Shown here: positions 36,542-51,112 of the stretch, one piece after another
Numbering within the stretch: the first letter of the stretch is position 1
How the letters are laid out: each line of letters starts with the position of its first letter
Assembly (NCBI GenBank): GCA_949751835.1
Contig: CATKHK010000019.1
Location: forward strand, 372,001-436,000
DNA length: 64,000 nucleotides
Direction of reading: 5' to 3'
Origin: Blepharisma japonicum
Lineage: Eukaryota > Ciliophora > Heterotrichea > Heterotrichida > Blepharismidae
Notes under the pieces: model-generated
Database searches by the model: none
What the model saw: only the letters and a program-made list of their open reading frames with translations
What the model was told of the DNA's origin: nothing
Position numbers and translations under genes: made by a program

Positions 36542-39500
36542 ATGATCTTCTTCCGCTATTTATGATGCTCCTTACTATTTCTAATCACAACATCTCCTGT
36601 TTCTTCTTCCTTAGAAGTTATCATTGCCCATGGAGATATGCAAAGCCCAAATTATTTATATTGAAACGAGACTTTGCTTCTGGAGATAGTTAACTCATTA
36701 GCTTCCTTAGTTGACTGACATAAATGTAGCATTTTTGATATTCAAAATTGCCTTGAAAAATTCCCAAATTCACTGATCCTGCTTGATTTATCAATTGATC
36801 TTGATACTCAATATTCAATTTCACAAATATGCATTAGTTATTCGATCATCCATCTCGTTTACCAAAGCAAATTTAAATTTACAGATGAATGGACCTATTC
36901 AATGGTTCCTTCATATAGTGAGCAAGCTGAAGCTTTATTAGGAATAAGTAGATATTTAAATTGGACTCAAGGTGCCGTTTTTACTAGTAAGGAGAATTAT
37001 TGGATGACTGCAAGTTTTTCTGATTTTTCAAGTGGATTTAAATTGTTGATAATGGAATCTGAGTCAAATATTGAGGAACTTGTAAAAAAAGTTGTTTTTA
37101 GATTGGGCTCTAACCTTTATTATGTAGTTTGTGGATTGTCAGAGTCATTAAAATTGCAAAATTCATTATATAATTCACAATTATTAGAAACTGGAAATGG
37201 AATTATTTTTAATCAAGAAAGCGGGTATGGATGTATCTCTGAAGGAGCTTTAATTGTTGATGATCTAGGATATGAATTTGTAAACTCTCCTGAAGAGTAT
37301 TTTAAAAGCACAGTTATAAATCTTATATCAGATATAATGAATCAGATTCCAAATGAAATTTCTCAAGATCTAGTCTTATTACTTAAGATTAAACTCAAAA
37401 ATCGCTTTAACCAAAGCAAATTTTCTTTAGTTAATATTCAGAATGGAGAAAGAGTTATTGTTGGATCAATTATAAAAGGAGCTGTGACAATAAATAGTAA
37501 TATAACGTTTCCTGGTGGAATATCTATTATTCCAAAATCAACTAAAAAAGTTTTGCATTTGAGTATAAATGCAGGAACTACAAATCCAGGGGCTTCGCCA
37601 AGTTTAACGCAAAAACTTGGCTCAATGGGTTCTTATGTAGCAATAGACAAAATCAACGAAAGCCATGATATTTTATCTAATTTTCAGCTGGAAATGTTTA
37701 ATTATGACTGTGGGGTAACAATCTTTAATTCTTCATTCGCAAAAGCTTGCTTTGCAGAAAATATTGGAAAACTTGGCCTTACACATCTTTCCTCATATGG
37801 ATCTGTTGTTGCCAAAGGCACAATTCAAGTTTTCAATCAATTAAATCTCAGCCTTCCAGTCATTGGAAGCGCTAATGGCGATCCTTCTTTAAGCTCTTCT
37901 ACAAACTTTCCTATGTATGTAAGAATTGTCTCCTCATTAGTTTATAGTCAATCAATAGTTTGCCTAAAAGCAATGGGCTGAACAAAAGCCGCAATTTTAT
38001 ATGAAAACAGCTCATGGGGAATCCCAGTATATAACTCAATCATAAAATCAGCAGAAAATGTGAAAATTGATATAATAAACCAAGAAAGTTTAAGAGTGAT
38101 ACCTCCAGGTTTAAATAGAACTGCATTAAGAAATTATAAAGATCAAATAGAAGCTGCAATTAATACACAAGCAAGGCTAATAATTATGCTAATTCAATGC
38201 CCTCTATGCAATTATGTTACTGAATGTTTCTATGATTTAGGGCTGAGAAAAGGAGACATCTTGATTTTTGGAGGAACACCTGATATTTTAACATATTTAT
38301 CAACAAATGACACAAATTTATACAAACGATCAGAAATTGCAAGTTCTGCTTTTGGCTTCAACTTTCAGTATTGAATAGGACAAATAGGAGAAGAAGCCAA
38401 AAATAGAATTTTATCAAAATTTAATACCCCTCCTAATGCTTTCAGCTGTGACTATTATGACGCTATTTATTTAGCAGGAAATGCTTTAGATTATATGATA
38501 AATAGAGGACAAGATTATAAAAATTCTACTAAACTAATGTCAGTGATAAGAGAAACACAATTCACTGGCTGTACAGGTAAAGTAAGTATAAATAAAGGAA
38601 GTAATGATAGAATATTTGACATTATAATAATCGAGGCTCTTAAAATAAATCAAGATGGAAATTCAACTATTTATTTAGTTGGAAAATTTAGACCATTTAG
38701 CACAGATTTATGAAGTGTAATAAATCCTATGGTGTTCGCTGATGGATCAACAGTTAAACCATCTGATTTAAGAAACGAAAATGGAACATGCCCTTTTCCA
38801 ACAAAAAAAGTTAAAACTTTTGAGAAAGGAAGAATTGTTTTATTTTCTATTTGTTTTACAGTGGCTTTAATTACTGCAGTAATTACATTTGTCATATGGA
38901 AAAAATGATGACACATAAGTGTTGATGAACTTAGAGAAAAACAAGAAATGTCTCCACAGGATTTTATAGTCGGAGTGACAATTGTAGTTGAATTTTTTCA
39001 ATTAGCATCGATGGGCCCAGACTTTTCAGTGATAAGTCCTTTTTTATACAAAGCCAGCAATACTTTTTCGCTGGACTTAGGAAATTTAATTGAGATGAAG
39101 AATGGGGTATTTTGGATTGTTGTTGATGGAGTATATGTAGGAATCTTTGTATGAAATATTTTATGCATAATTGTACTTTTTAGACTTGATGAAAAATGAA
39201 GAAATTTTGAAATTTTTAGATTCTTAGCTTGGCTGGCAGATTATTTAATGCCAATTTTAGGAAACCTTTGTTTTATTCCATTTATTTCAATTTGCCTTGA
39301 CATTTTTTTATGTGATCAATCAATTGGTGACAGTTTTACAGATAGTTTTTTAGCCAAAGATTGCTATTATTTTTGTTGAAAAGACTCTCATTTAATTTAT
39401 GCGATTTTATCATGCTTCGCATTATTATCATATGAGCCTCTTGCTGTTTTTTGTCGACCTCTTTGGCAAGAGCTACAGCCAATGCTCCATGTTAAAGCAT

Positions 39501-39988
39501 TTCCATTATTTTTGATGATAAAAACAGTTGCTCAAACAACATTTATTGTCTTAAATAAAACAATCAAAAGAGCGTCCAGCATCGGCCACGGGGTTATATT
39601 TATATTTGCTATGATTGTGTATATTATATTTATTTTAAAATTCAAGTCTTATAATTATGCAAGATTCAACTTATGAGAAGGGTTAAGCTTAATAGGAGTT
39701 ATATGACTAGCCTTTTTATCTGTAATTGAATTAGAAATTTCTAACTATTTTTATTCCACAATAGCAATTATATTTTTATTTGTTGGCTGGCTTTTTATAA
39801 TTGCTTTTGGATTATTTATTCAATATAAAAAGTATCCTAGTATGTTATTTAGACCTAGAAATAGAAACACAAGTAATTTATTCAAATTTGCTTTTACATT
39901 TGGGAAAGAATCAAAGACTTCATTAGTGAAATTTAATGGAAAGAAACCAACAGTAATCCCTGCTGATCTTACCGTTTATGAGCAATAA
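36542..39988 (+). CDS. Double Venus-flytrap multi-pass receptor, array copy 1
   Basis: Intact, 1148 aa, ATG 36542 to TAA 39986-39988, intronless, TGA as Trp. Residues 1-25 are a signal peptide. About 27-330 form a first ANF-receptor/PBP1-like domain ending in NGERVIVGSI and TFPGG, the end pattern of glutamate/GABA-type ligand domains. About 335-735 form a second: LSINAGTTNPG, then AIDKINESHDILSNFQLEMFN, then FPMYVRIV, then WTKAAILYENSSWG, ending at VKPSDLRNENGTCPF. About 9 membrane helices follow (from about 760), including a WIVVDGVYVGIF helix and a Cys-containing loop around CDQSIGDSFTDSF. This membrane part does not look like the canonical class C 7TM. Predicted surface receptor for a small ligand; ligand and coupling unknown. 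First of four tandem copies. Confidence 0.87.
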
Positions 39989-41208
39989 ATTTTATATCTT
40001 TAAAACATATTTATTATTTTATTATTAATTATTTATAGGATTTTTCTATTTATTACCAACTAAAATTATAAATCTAGAGGATATAATAAATTTATAGTAA
40101 CTTAAAAGATAACAGTCCATAGAGAATGACTCAACAAGGCATAATTAAATCATCTTTAGAAGAACATAAAGCTCTGATTTTTGTATAATTATTTAGTAGA
40201 ATTTTCTTTTACAACAACTTTAAATTTTAAAAAATTAGATTCTTCATTTCTATAAATGTCTATATATTTGATCATAAGCCTTAACCGCTAATAAAGAATC
40301 CACTACATAAATAATTAATTGCTAAAGAAGTAAATACATGTTTCGTTATTTAATAATAGTAAGTACCTTTAAGCCTTAATAATTATTATTATAAAAAGAT
40401 CATCGAGAAATGGTCAGACTTAAAGGCTAACATTAAAACTAAGAATGATTTTTATCTCCATTAGAAAAATATTAACTCTTTAGCATTGACAACCAACTTT
40501 CAGTATGAGAAATGGCCCATCACAAATATCTTTTCAGTTGTAATTTAAATCCTTGCATCCTACAGAAAGCATCTGCTTAATGCTTAATAAGAATGCAAAA
40601 AAGGGCAATCATATCACGCTTAAATAAAGTTAATAAAGAATCATTAGAAGAATAATTTTAATTCATGAATTAATTCAATAAATAATCTTTATAAGAAGAT
40701 TCTGGCAGCTTATTAATGCTTATTAAATTAAATTAGGCATGGCTATTTAATAAAATTTTAAAAATAAAAAAATTGGATTTCTCAGATCTAATAAGGCTAG
40801 GGTGATTCTATGAGAAGAAGTTTTCAATCGATCTTTATAATTTTCTTGAAGGAAGTATAAAATAGTGAGCTTTGCTTTTATATTTCAGAATTGGCATAAA
40901 TCCATGGAGATTTTCTCGCTTAAAGCTATATATCAGCAATTAGCTATTAATTGTCATCTGCAGTATTAAGTTCTAATATAAAATAATAACCCTATATGAT
41001 AATTGAATATTATAATAAAAAATGCTTTGTATAGCCAAAAATATAATTTTCCGTGCTAAAATTTGTATAATTATTTTTTTTAAATTATTAACTTCTCAAA
41101 TTCTTAACCTTTATCTTACTTTATGTTAACTTTTAACTGAGAATAAAAAAATTTAATTTCATTAAATTGATTAAACTTTATGAATATATTAGCATTCTAA
41201 ATATAAAT
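39989..41208. repeat. Array spacer 1
   Basis: AT-rich with no gene found. Blocks at about 40500-41200 recur in the same order at about 45950-46590, for example the stretches with GCAATCATATCACG / GCAATCACGTCATG and ATTGTCATCTGCAGTATTAAG. This is the duplicated 5' flank of array copies 2 and 3. Regulatory signals could lie here but none can be named. Confidence 0.6.
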
Positions 41209-44200
41209 ATGCAACATTTTGTTATCTTATCTCGAAATTTATGATATATCTTGCTGATACTAATCTCTGTTTTGCCCATCTCTTTATGTTTGGAAGCTAT
41301 TATTGCCTATGCAGATCTAAATGAATTAAACCCTGAGAATCTTAACGAATCTGCCATTCTGGAGATAACTAATTCTTCAGTCTCTCTAGTTGATTGACAC
41401 AAATGCAATATTTCAAATATACAAATTTGCCTTGGAAATTTTCCTAATACCCTAATTCTGCTTGATTTATCACTTGATATAGACATCCAATGAGCAAATT
41501 CGCAGTTATGTAATAGCTATAATGTGATCCATCTTGTATATCAAAGCAAGTTTAAATTTGCATATGACTTAACTTATTCAATAGTGCCTTCATATAGTGA
41601 TCAGGCTGAAGCTTTATTAGGAATAAGTAGCTATTTAAATTGGACTCAGGGGACTGTTTTTATGAGTAAGGAGAATTATGGCATGAAAGAATATTTTTTG
41701 CAGTATTCAAACGGATTTAATTTTTTGACCGTGGAATCAGAGTCAAATATTTATAATATCGTGAAAAAAGTTGTTTTTAGATTGGGCTCTACTCTTTATT
41801 ATGTAATTTCTGGGGTTGCAGAGTCCCTGAAATTACAAAAATTATTATATAGTTCACAATTATTAGAAATTGGAAATGGAATTATTTTTAATCAAGAAAG
41901 TGGATATAACTGTACCACTGAAGGAGCCTTAATTGTTACCGATTTAGGATATGAATTTGTAAATTCTCCTGAAGAGTATTTCAAAAACTCAGCTATAAAT
42001 CTTATGTCAGATATATCAAATCCAACTTCAAATAATATTTCTCAAGATATCGTCCCATTGCTTAAAATTAGACTCAAAAACATTTTAACAGAGAGAAAAT
42101 TTTCTTTAGTTAACATCCAGAATGGAGAAAGAGTTATTGTTGGTTCAATTATAAATGGAAATATCGTGATATTTGGCAGCATAATATTTCCAGGTGGTAC
42201 ATCTATTATTCCAAAATCGACCAAAAAAGTTTTGTATTTAAGCATATGCGCTGGAACAACAAATCCTGGGTCTTCACCAAGTTTGACACAAAAACTTGGC
42301 GCAATGGGCTCTTATGTAGCAATAGACAAAATTAATGAAAGCAATGACATTTTATCCAATTTTCAGCTGGAAATGTTTAATTATGACTGTGGAGTCACAA
42401 TCTTTAATTATTCGTTTGCAAGAGCTTGTTTTACAGACAATATTGAAAATCTTGGACTTATCCATCTTTCCTCATATGGATCTGTTGTTACCAAAGGTAC
42501 AATACAAATTTTTAACCAATTAAACATAAGTCTTCCAGTCATTGGAAGTGCCAATTCTGATTCTGCCTTAAGCTCTTCTACAGACTTTCCTATGTATGCC
42601 AGAATTGTTAATTCAAATCTCTTAAGTCAGTCAATAGTATGCTTAAAAATATTGGGGTGGACAAAAGCTGCAATTTTATATGAAAACAGTTCATGAGGAA
42701 TATCATCTTATAGCTCAATGGTAACAGCAGCAAAAAGTGTACAAGTTGAAATTATAAACCAAGAAAGTTTAAGAGTTATACCTCCAGGGTTGGACAAGAC
42801 TGCACTAAGAAATTATAAAGAACAAATTGAAGGCGTAATTGATTCACATGCAAGATTGTTTATAATGCTTATTCAATGTCCATCATGCAATTATGTAGCT
42901 GAATATTTCTATGATTTAGGGTTAAGGAAAGGAGATATCTTAATTTATGGAAACCCTGATATCCTAACTTATTTAGCAATAAATGATACAACTTTATATA
43001 AACGATCAGAAATTGGAAGCTCAGCTTTTGCTTTTGGCTTCTTACAATGAATTGGGCAAATCGGTCAAGATGCAACAAACCGAATTTTAACCAAATTTAA
43101 AACTCCTCCTAATACTTTTAGTTGTCAATATTATGACGCTCTTTATCTAGCTGGAAAAGCATTAGATTATATGATTAACAGAGGAAAAAATTATAAAGAT
43201 CCAACTAAACTAATGGCTGCGATAAGAGAAACACAGTTCAATGGCTGCACAGGCAAAGTGAGTATTAGCAAAGGAAGCAATGATAGACTATTTGACATTA
43301 TAGTAATCAGGGGACTCAAAATGAGTGAAGATGGGAATGCGACAAATTATATAATTGGAGAATATAAGCCATATAGTACAAATTTATGAACTGTAATAAC
43401 TCCTATGGTTTATGCTGATGGAACAACTATTAAACCATCTGACCTAAGAAACGAAAATGGAACATGCCCTTTTCCAGCTAAAAATGTAAGAACTTTTGCT
43501 AAAGGAAGAGGAATTTTATTTGCCATTTGTTTTACAGTTGCCTTAATTACCGCCGTAATTACTTTTATTATCTGGAAAAAATGATGGAATATCAATGTAG
43601 AAGAACTAAAAGAAAAACAAGAAATTTCTCCACAGGATATTATCGTAGGAGCTACTATTATGGTAGAGTTTTTTCAATTAGCCTCAATGGGACCAGATTT
43701 TTCTGTGATAAGTTCACTTCTATATGAAGCCAGTAATACTTTCTCATTGGATTTGGGAAGTATAATTGAGATGAAAAATGGAATATTTTGGATTGTTGTT
43801 GATGGGGTATACGCAGGGATCTTTGTATGAAATATTTTGTGCATAGTTGTACTTTTTAGACTTGATGAAAAATTTAAAAGAATAGAAATTTTTAGATTCT
43901 TAGCTTGACTAGCAGACTATTTAATGCCAATTTTAGGAAATCTTTGTTTTATACCTTTTGTTTCGATTTGCCTTGATATATTTTTATGCGACCAATCAAT
44001 TGGTGACAGCTTTACAGATAGTTTCTTAGCTAAAGACTGTTATTATTTTTGTTGAAAAGACTCTCATTTAATATACGCAATTTTATCATGCTTCGCATTA
44101 TTGACTTATGAACCTCTTGCAGTGTTTTGTCGACCTCTTTGGCAAGAGCTACAGCCGTTACTCCATGTTAAAGCATTTCCACTATTTTTAATGGTAAAAG

Positions 44201-44655
44201 CAGTTTTTCAAACAGCATTTATTGTTTTAAATAAAACAATTAAAAGGGTATCTGATATTGGCCATGGAATTATATTTATTTTTATTATGGTCATTTATAT
44301 TGCGTTTATTTTTAAATTCAAGTCTTATAATTATGCAAGATTCAGCTTATGACAAGGATTAGGCTTAATTGCAGTTGTATGACTTGCTATTTTGTCAGTA
44401 GTGGAATTAGAATTTTCTAATTATTTTTACTCAACTATAGCAATTATTTTTTTATTTATTGGCTGACTTTTTATAATTGCTTTTGGATTATTTATTCAAT
44501 ATAAAAAGTATCCTAGTATGTTATTTAGACCTAAAAATAAAGATACAACTTATTTATTTAAATTTGCTTTTACATTTGGAAAGGGATCAAAGAGTTCTCT
44601 AATGAAAATCAATGAAGGAAAATCAAGAATTTTTCCTGCTAAATCTAGTGATTAA
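41209..44655 (+). CDS. Double Venus-flytrap multi-pass receptor, array copy 2
   Basis: Intact, 1148 aa, ATG 41209 to TAA 44653-44655, no introns. Same order as copy 1: signal peptide (LLILISVLPISLC), first flytrap domain from EAIIAYADLNELNP, second from VLYLSICAGTTNPGS to IKPSDLRNENGTCPF, then about nine membrane helices and a short basic tail. It is closest to copy 3 (shared NELNP, SLDIDIQW/SLDIDVQW and LCLEAIIAY). Differences cluster in the N-terminal flytrap, while the membrane region is nearly constant. The start was chosen because it begins the signal peptide; an in-frame TGA at residue 12 reads as Trp. Role as for copy 1, with ligand specificity probably different. Confidence 0.87.
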
Positions 44656-46593
44656 TTGAAATTAAATTATTTTTAATATTATTTTTCATTATTATGCACA
44701 GTGTATAGTTATTCATTACGAAAGATTCATCATAAGTTAATTTTACAGAACTGAATGTTCTTTTGAAATTAGTATTAATAAAAGAATTTATTATATATAG
44801 ACCATTGATACAAAAATGCTAATTAAATAATTTTTGAGAGCATTTATAAATTAAATTACTTTATTAATTAATTTTGCAAAGTGTTTAATTCAAACTATTA
44901 ATTTTGATTAAGTCCTAAAATAATTTGAAATAGCAGCTTCATTGCAAGGATATCCAGATTGAGAACATGATTTTTTGCTTTTATTAAATTCTGAATTTAT
45001 ATATTTCAATGGTTGCAGAGTTACTTATGATAATCATATATCTTATTTATTGAGATCGAAGCTACTTTATTTTTAATTCAAATTAAATTCAAACGAACTT
45101 ATATATTTTTAAATTATAATTAATAAGATAAAAATCTAATAGGGCAATTCTTATAAAAATCTTATTGTTTATAGAAAAGTTAATTGCCCTTACTTAAATT
45201 ATGACAATTATTTAAAAGAAGTGTATTAAGCACTCCTATTCTTGTGTCTTATATATTTTTACTAGCAACATCCTATTTGCTAGAAATTATTGTTGCCTAT
45301 TACAGAGCAATTTTTTCCGGATTTAAAATAATTAATGATGTTATTCAACTTTTGCAATTATTTTTTTATTTATTAGCTGATATTTTTAATCGATCTAAAA
45401 TTATTACTCAATATTAAAGCATCTTAGTCTATTTAGGCCAGAAAATAGAAGCACAAGCATTAATTACATTTGGAATATTTGAAGACCTTTTTATGAAACT
45501 TAATGGAAGGTAATTAAAAGTCTTTACTGATGATGCCACTTGCTGATTAATAATTATTTTTATATTATTTTGAAACTTCGCTTAATATTGTCATAATTAA
45601 TTTATAATAAGACAATTGCTATTTAAAGTACTAAATTACCTTTTCATATAATACAACTTATAAATAACCAGAAGATAATATGTTCTAAAGCATAGCTATA
45701 TTATTGTGTGATTTTAATTCTTAAAAATTTTGAGAAATAATTGTAAATTGACAGGTTAATCTTATAATTTTTACAGAGAAAAATAAGAATGAAAGCTTTG
45801 CTTCTTACATTTTAGAATAATTAAAATTTTAAGATAAGTTCCTGATGATATTTCACTGTTAAAAATATATATGAACAATGAGTTACTAATGTTATCGTTC
45901 AAATGCGTTAAATTTAATAATAAAAAATGTATTGAGGAAATCAATTATTGATACTCCTTAGGGAAAAGATCTGCTTAATATTCAAAAGAATGCAGGAAAG
46001 GGCAATCACGTCATGTTTAAATTAAATTTTGAGAAAAATAACTAGAAGAATAATTAATTTAAATAAATTCAATAACTATCTTTATATGAGGATTCCTGAT
46101 AGCTTACTAATATTTATGTAAATTAAATTAGGCATATGATCTCTAATAAATTTGTAAAATATAAAAATTGGATTTCTGGGATCTCAGATTATCCAGACTA
46201 AGGTGATTCTATGAAATATTGTAAGTTTTTAGATCAATCTTTATAATTTTCTTAAGGAGCAGTATAAGTTAGAAAGCTTTTTATATATTTCATCAGAATT
46301 TGGCATAAATCCTGCATCAGCAATAAGTCATCAATTGTCATCTGCAGTATTAAGTTTAAGATAAATTATAGCCTTATGATTATTGAATATTAAAATAAAA
46401 AATCCTTTGGCTTAGCCAATTATATAATTTTCTGTGCTAAAATTATTAATTATTATTTTTATTTTTAAAATTTTTAATTTCTGAAATTCTTAACCACTAG
46501 CTCTTACTTTATTTTTACTTTTAGACTAAGCAAGGATAGAAAATTTAATTTCATTAAATTGATTAAACTTTATGAATATTAGCCATTCTAAAT
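44656..46593. repeat. Array spacer 2 with relic and duplicated flank
   Basis: AT-rich. Holds a small receptor relic (45245-45545) and, from about 45700, flank blocks shared with spacer 3 (about 50600-50985) and, from about 45950, with spacer 1. The mosaic shows repeated duplication of gene plus flank. No intact gene. Confidence 0.6.
45245..45545 (+). pseudogene. Collapsed receptor relic: 5' end fused to 3' end
   Basis: About 65 nt resembling the end of the signal peptide and the first residues of the receptor (LLEIIVAYYRAI) is followed directly by about 200 nt resembling the last membrane helix and tail: a stretch like AIIFLFIGW, then LFRPENRS, then LMKLNGR. Frameshifts and stops occur within it. 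About 3 kb of the gene is missing. A similar 3' relic occurs at about 50225-50430. Confidence 0.65.
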
Positions 46594-49500
46594 ATGAATA
46601 TACGACATTATGATATCGTCTCTTACAATTTATGATGTACTTTGCTAATACTAATCTCTATTTCGCCCATCTCTTTATGTTTGGAGGCCATTATTGCCTA
46701 TTCAGACCTAAATGAATTAAACCCTGGGAATCTTAACGAATCTGCCATTCTGGAGATAACTAATTCTTCAGCCTCTCTAGTTGATTGACACAAATGCAGC
46801 ATTTCAGATATACAAATCTGTCTTGGAAATTTTCCTAATACCCTAATTTTGCTTGATTTATCACTTGATATAGACGTCCAATGAGCAAATTTACAGATAT
46901 GTAATAGCTACAATGTGATTCATCTTGTTTATCAAAGCAAGTTTAAATTTGGAGATAATTTAACTTATTCAATAGTGCCTTCATATAGTGACCAAGTTGA
47001 AGCTTTAGTAGGAATAAATAGCTATTTAAATTGGACTCAAGGGACTGTTTTTATGAGTAAGGATAATTATGGAATGAAAGAAAAATTTATGGAGTATTCA
47101 AGCAAATTTAAATTTTTGACCGTGGAGTCAGAGTCAAATATTGATAATATTGTAAACAAAGTTGCTTTTAGATTGGGTTCTACTCTTTATTATGTAATTT
47201 CTAGGCTGTCAGAGTCACAAAAATTGCAAAAATTATTATATAGTTCACAATTATTAGAAGCTGGAAATGGAATTATTTTTAGCCAAGAAAGTGGATATTA
47301 TTGCTCCACTGAAGGAGCTTTAATTGTTACCAATTTAGGATATGAATTTGTAAATTCTTCTGAGGAATATTTTAAAAACTCAGTGATAAACCTTATGATA
47401 AATATATTAAATCAGACTTCAAATAATATTTCTAAAGATCTCGTCCCTTTACTTAAAGTTAGACTTAAAAGCCTTTTAAGTGAAAAAAATTTTTCTTTAG
47501 TAAATATCCAGAATGGAGAAAGAGTTATTGTTGGTTCAATTATAAAAGGAAATGTAGCGATATTTAGCAGTATAACGTTTCCAGGTGGTGCAACTATTAT
47601 TCCAAAATCGACTAAGAAAGTTTTGAATTTGAGTATATGTGCTGGAACAACAAATCCTGGGTCTTCGCCAAGTTTGACTCAAAAACTTGGCGCAATGGGC
47701 ACTTATGTCGCTGTAGACAAAATTAATGAAAGCAATGACATTTTATCAAATTTTCAGCTAGATATGTTCAACTATGACTGTGGAGTCACTATTTTTAATT
47801 CTTCATTTGCCAAAACTTGCTTTTCAGACAACATTGGAAAACTTGGACTTATCCATCTTTCCTCATATGGATCTGTTGTTACCAAAGGCACAATACAAAT
47901 TTTTAACCAATTAAATATAAGCCTTCCAGTTATTGGAAGTGCCAATTCTGATTCTGCCTTAAGCTCTTCTACAGATTATCCTATGTATGTAAGGATTGTT
48001 AATTCAAATCTCTTAAGTGAGTCAATAGTATGCTTAAAAATATTGGGGTGAACGAAAGCTGCAATTTTATATGAAAACAGTTCATGAGGAATATCATCTT
48101 ATAGCTCAATGGTAGCAGCAGCAAAAAGTGTACAAATTGAAATAATAAACCAAGAAAATTTAAGAGTTATACCTCCAGGGTTAAATAAGACTGCACTAAG
48201 AAATTATAAAGATCAAATTGAAGCCGTTATTGATTCACATGCAAGGCTGCTTATAATGCTTATTCAATGTCCATCATGCAATTATGTAGCTGAATATTTC
48301 TATGATTTAGGGCTAAGGAAAGGAGATATCTTAATTTATGGAAACCCTGATATCTTATCTTATTTAGCAATAAATGACACAACTTTATACAAGCGACTAG
48401 AAATTGGAAGCACAGCTTTTGCTTTTAGCATCTTACAATGAATTGGACAAATCGGCCAAGAAGCAGCAAACAGAATTTTATCAAAATTTAACACTCCTCC
48501 TAATACTTTTAGCTGTCAATATTATGACGCTCTTTATCTCGCTGGAAATGCATTAGATTATATGATTAACCGAGGGCAAAATTATAAAGATCCAGCTAAA
48601 CTAATGGCAGTATTAAGAGAAACACAGTTTAATGGCTGCACAGGAAAAGTGAGTATTAGTAAAGGAAGCAATGACAGAATATTTGATGTAATAGTAATCC
48701 GGGCACTCAAAATGGGTGAAGATGGGAACGCGACGAATTATTTAGTTGGAGAATATAAGCCATTTAGCACAAATTTATGAACTGTAATAACTCCTATGGT
48801 TTATGCTGATGGAACAATTATTAAACCATCTGACTTAAGAAATGAAAATGGAACTTGTCCATTTCCAGCTAAAAATGTAAGAACTTTTGCTAAAGGAAGA
48901 GAAATTTTATTTGCTGTTTGTTTTGCAGTGGCTTTAATTACTGCAGTTATCACTTTTATCATATGAAAAAAATGATGGAATATCAATGTGGAAGAACTTA
49001 GAGAAAAACAAGAAATTTCTCCGCAGGATATGATTGTAGGAGCTTCTATTATGGTAGAGTTTTTTCAATTAGCCTCAATGGGACCAGATTTTTCTGTGAT
49101 AAGTCCGCTTCTATATGAAATCAGTAATACTTTCTCATTGGATTTGGGAAGTATAATTGAGATGAAAAATGGAATATTTTGGATTGTTGTTGATGGGGTA
49201 TACGCAGGTATCTTTGTATGAAATATTTTGTGCATAGTTGTACTTTTTAGACTTGATGAAAAATTTAAAAGAATAGAAATTTTTAGATTCTTAGCTTGAT
49301 TCGCAGACTATTTAATGCCAATTTTAGGAAATCTTTGTTTTATACCTTTTGTTTCGATTTGCCTTGATATATTTTTATGCGACCAATCAATTGGTGACAG
49401 CTTTACAGATAGTTTCTTAGCTAAAGACTGTTATTATTTTTGTTGAAAAGACTCTCATTTAATTTACGCAATTTTATCATGTTTCGCATTATTGACGTAT

Positions 49501-50046
49501 GAGCCTCTCGCTGTTTTTTGTCGACCCCTATGACAAGAGCTACAGCCAATGCTCCATGTTAAAGCATTTCCATTATTTTTAATGGTAAAAGCAGTTTTTC
49601 AGACAGCATTTATCGTTTTAAATAAAACAATCAAAAGGGTATCTGATATTGGCCACGGAATTATATTTATTTTTATTATGATCATTTATATTGCATTTAT
49701 TTTTAAATTCAAGTCCTATAATTATGCAAGATTCAGCTTATGGCAAGGATTAGGCTTAATTGCAGTTGTATGGCTTGCTATTTTGTCAGTAGTGGAATTA
49801 GAAATTTCGAACTATTTTTACTCAACAATAGCAATTATTTTTTTATTTATTGGTTGGCTTTTTATAATTGTCTTAGGATTATTTATTCAATATAAAAAAT
49901 ACCCTAGCCTGCTATATAGACCTAAAAGTAGAGATACAACTAATTTATTTAAATTTGCTTTTACATTTGGAAAGGTATCAAAGAGTTCTTTAATGAGATT
50001 CAATGAAGGAAAGCCAAAAATTATTCCTGCTAAATATGGTGATTAA
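46594..50046 (+). CDS. Double Venus-flytrap multi-pass receptor, array copy 3
   Basis: Intact, 1150 aa, ATG 46594 to TAA 50044-50046, TGA as Trp, no introns. Signal peptide (LLILISISPISLC), first flytrap from EAIIAYSDLNELNP to NGERVIVGSIIKG, second from LSICAGTTNPGS to IKPSDLRNENGTCPF, then about nine membrane helices. It is the closest relative of copy 2. From the second flytrap domain onward the DNA is nearly the same as in copies 2 and 4, which suggests recent duplication or gene conversion. Predicted plasma-membrane small-ligand receptor; coupling unknown. Confidence 0.87.
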
Positions 50047-51112
50047 TTGCAACTAAATTATTTTTAATATTATATTCCAGTGTTTAATTATTCATCACGA
50101 AAGATTAATTAATAAGATAATTTTACATGATCGAATGCTAAGAGAATTTTTTGTATACTAACGATGGGTTAATTTTACCAAAATATGAATTTTTTATGGC
50201 TTGGTTTCTAACTGCTGCCAGAGGATTAATGATGCTTATTAATTTTTGTAATTATTTTTTATTTATGGGCTGATTTTTTTAATCAATATAGAATTACTGT
50301 TCAATATTAAGTGCTATTTAGGCCAGAAAAATAGAAGCTCAAGCAATTAATTACATTTGGAAATATTTGAAGACCTTTTTAATGAAACTTAATGGAGTGT
50401 AATTAAAAGCTGTTCCTGAGATGCTGCCTACTTATTAATAATTATTTTTAAGAAAATTTAAATTCTTTTAAAACCCAGCTTAATATTTTCATAATTGTTA
50501 TAATAAGATAATTGCCATTTAAAGTACTAAATTTGGTAGAGCTTATAAATATCCAGAAGATATATGTTTTAAAGTATAGTTATAAAAGATTGATATATTA
50601 TTTTGTGATTTTAATTCTTAAAGATTTCGAGAAATAATTGAATTAATAATTAAAAATAAAAATAAGAATTGGACCTCTGAGATGCTAATATAATTATAAT
50701 TTTATGGAATAATATAAACTTACAGGTTCAATTTTATAATTTTTTACAGAAAAATAAGACTGAGGGTTTTACTTCTTATATTTTAGAATAATTAAAATTT
50801 TAAGATGTCTTCCTGATGATATTTCACTGTTAAAATTATATATGAACAATGAGTTACTAAACTGATCGTTCACATGCATTAAATTTAATAAATATTATAA
50901 ATTAATAAATATATAAATTTAATAAACATTATAAATTTAATTATAAAAAAATGTGTTGAGAAAATCATTATTGATACTCCTTACTAAAATCTATTATGAT
51001 TATTACTTAAATAGTAATAATTTCCAAAATTACTAACTTCCATTCAGTAATTTATATGGATTTTAGCAGATATTAAATAAAATATATATTATAAATATTT
51101 AAGCTATAATTT
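50047..51112. repeat. Array spacer 3
   Basis: AT-rich, no intact gene. It contains the relic at 50225-50430 and a flank at about 50600-50985 that parallels 45710-45960. A short slippage tract of repeated ATAAATTTAATAA-type words lies near 50880-50945. Confidence 0.6.
50225..50430 (+). pseudogene. 3'-end relic of a flytrap receptor
   Basis: A degenerate stretch resembles the last membrane helix (YFLFMGW) and the C-terminal tail of the receptors, and matches the 3' half of the relic at 45245-45545 (same GGCCAGAAAA and GAAACTTAATGGA words). Frames are broken. This relic was probably duplicated together with its flank. Confidence 0.6.
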
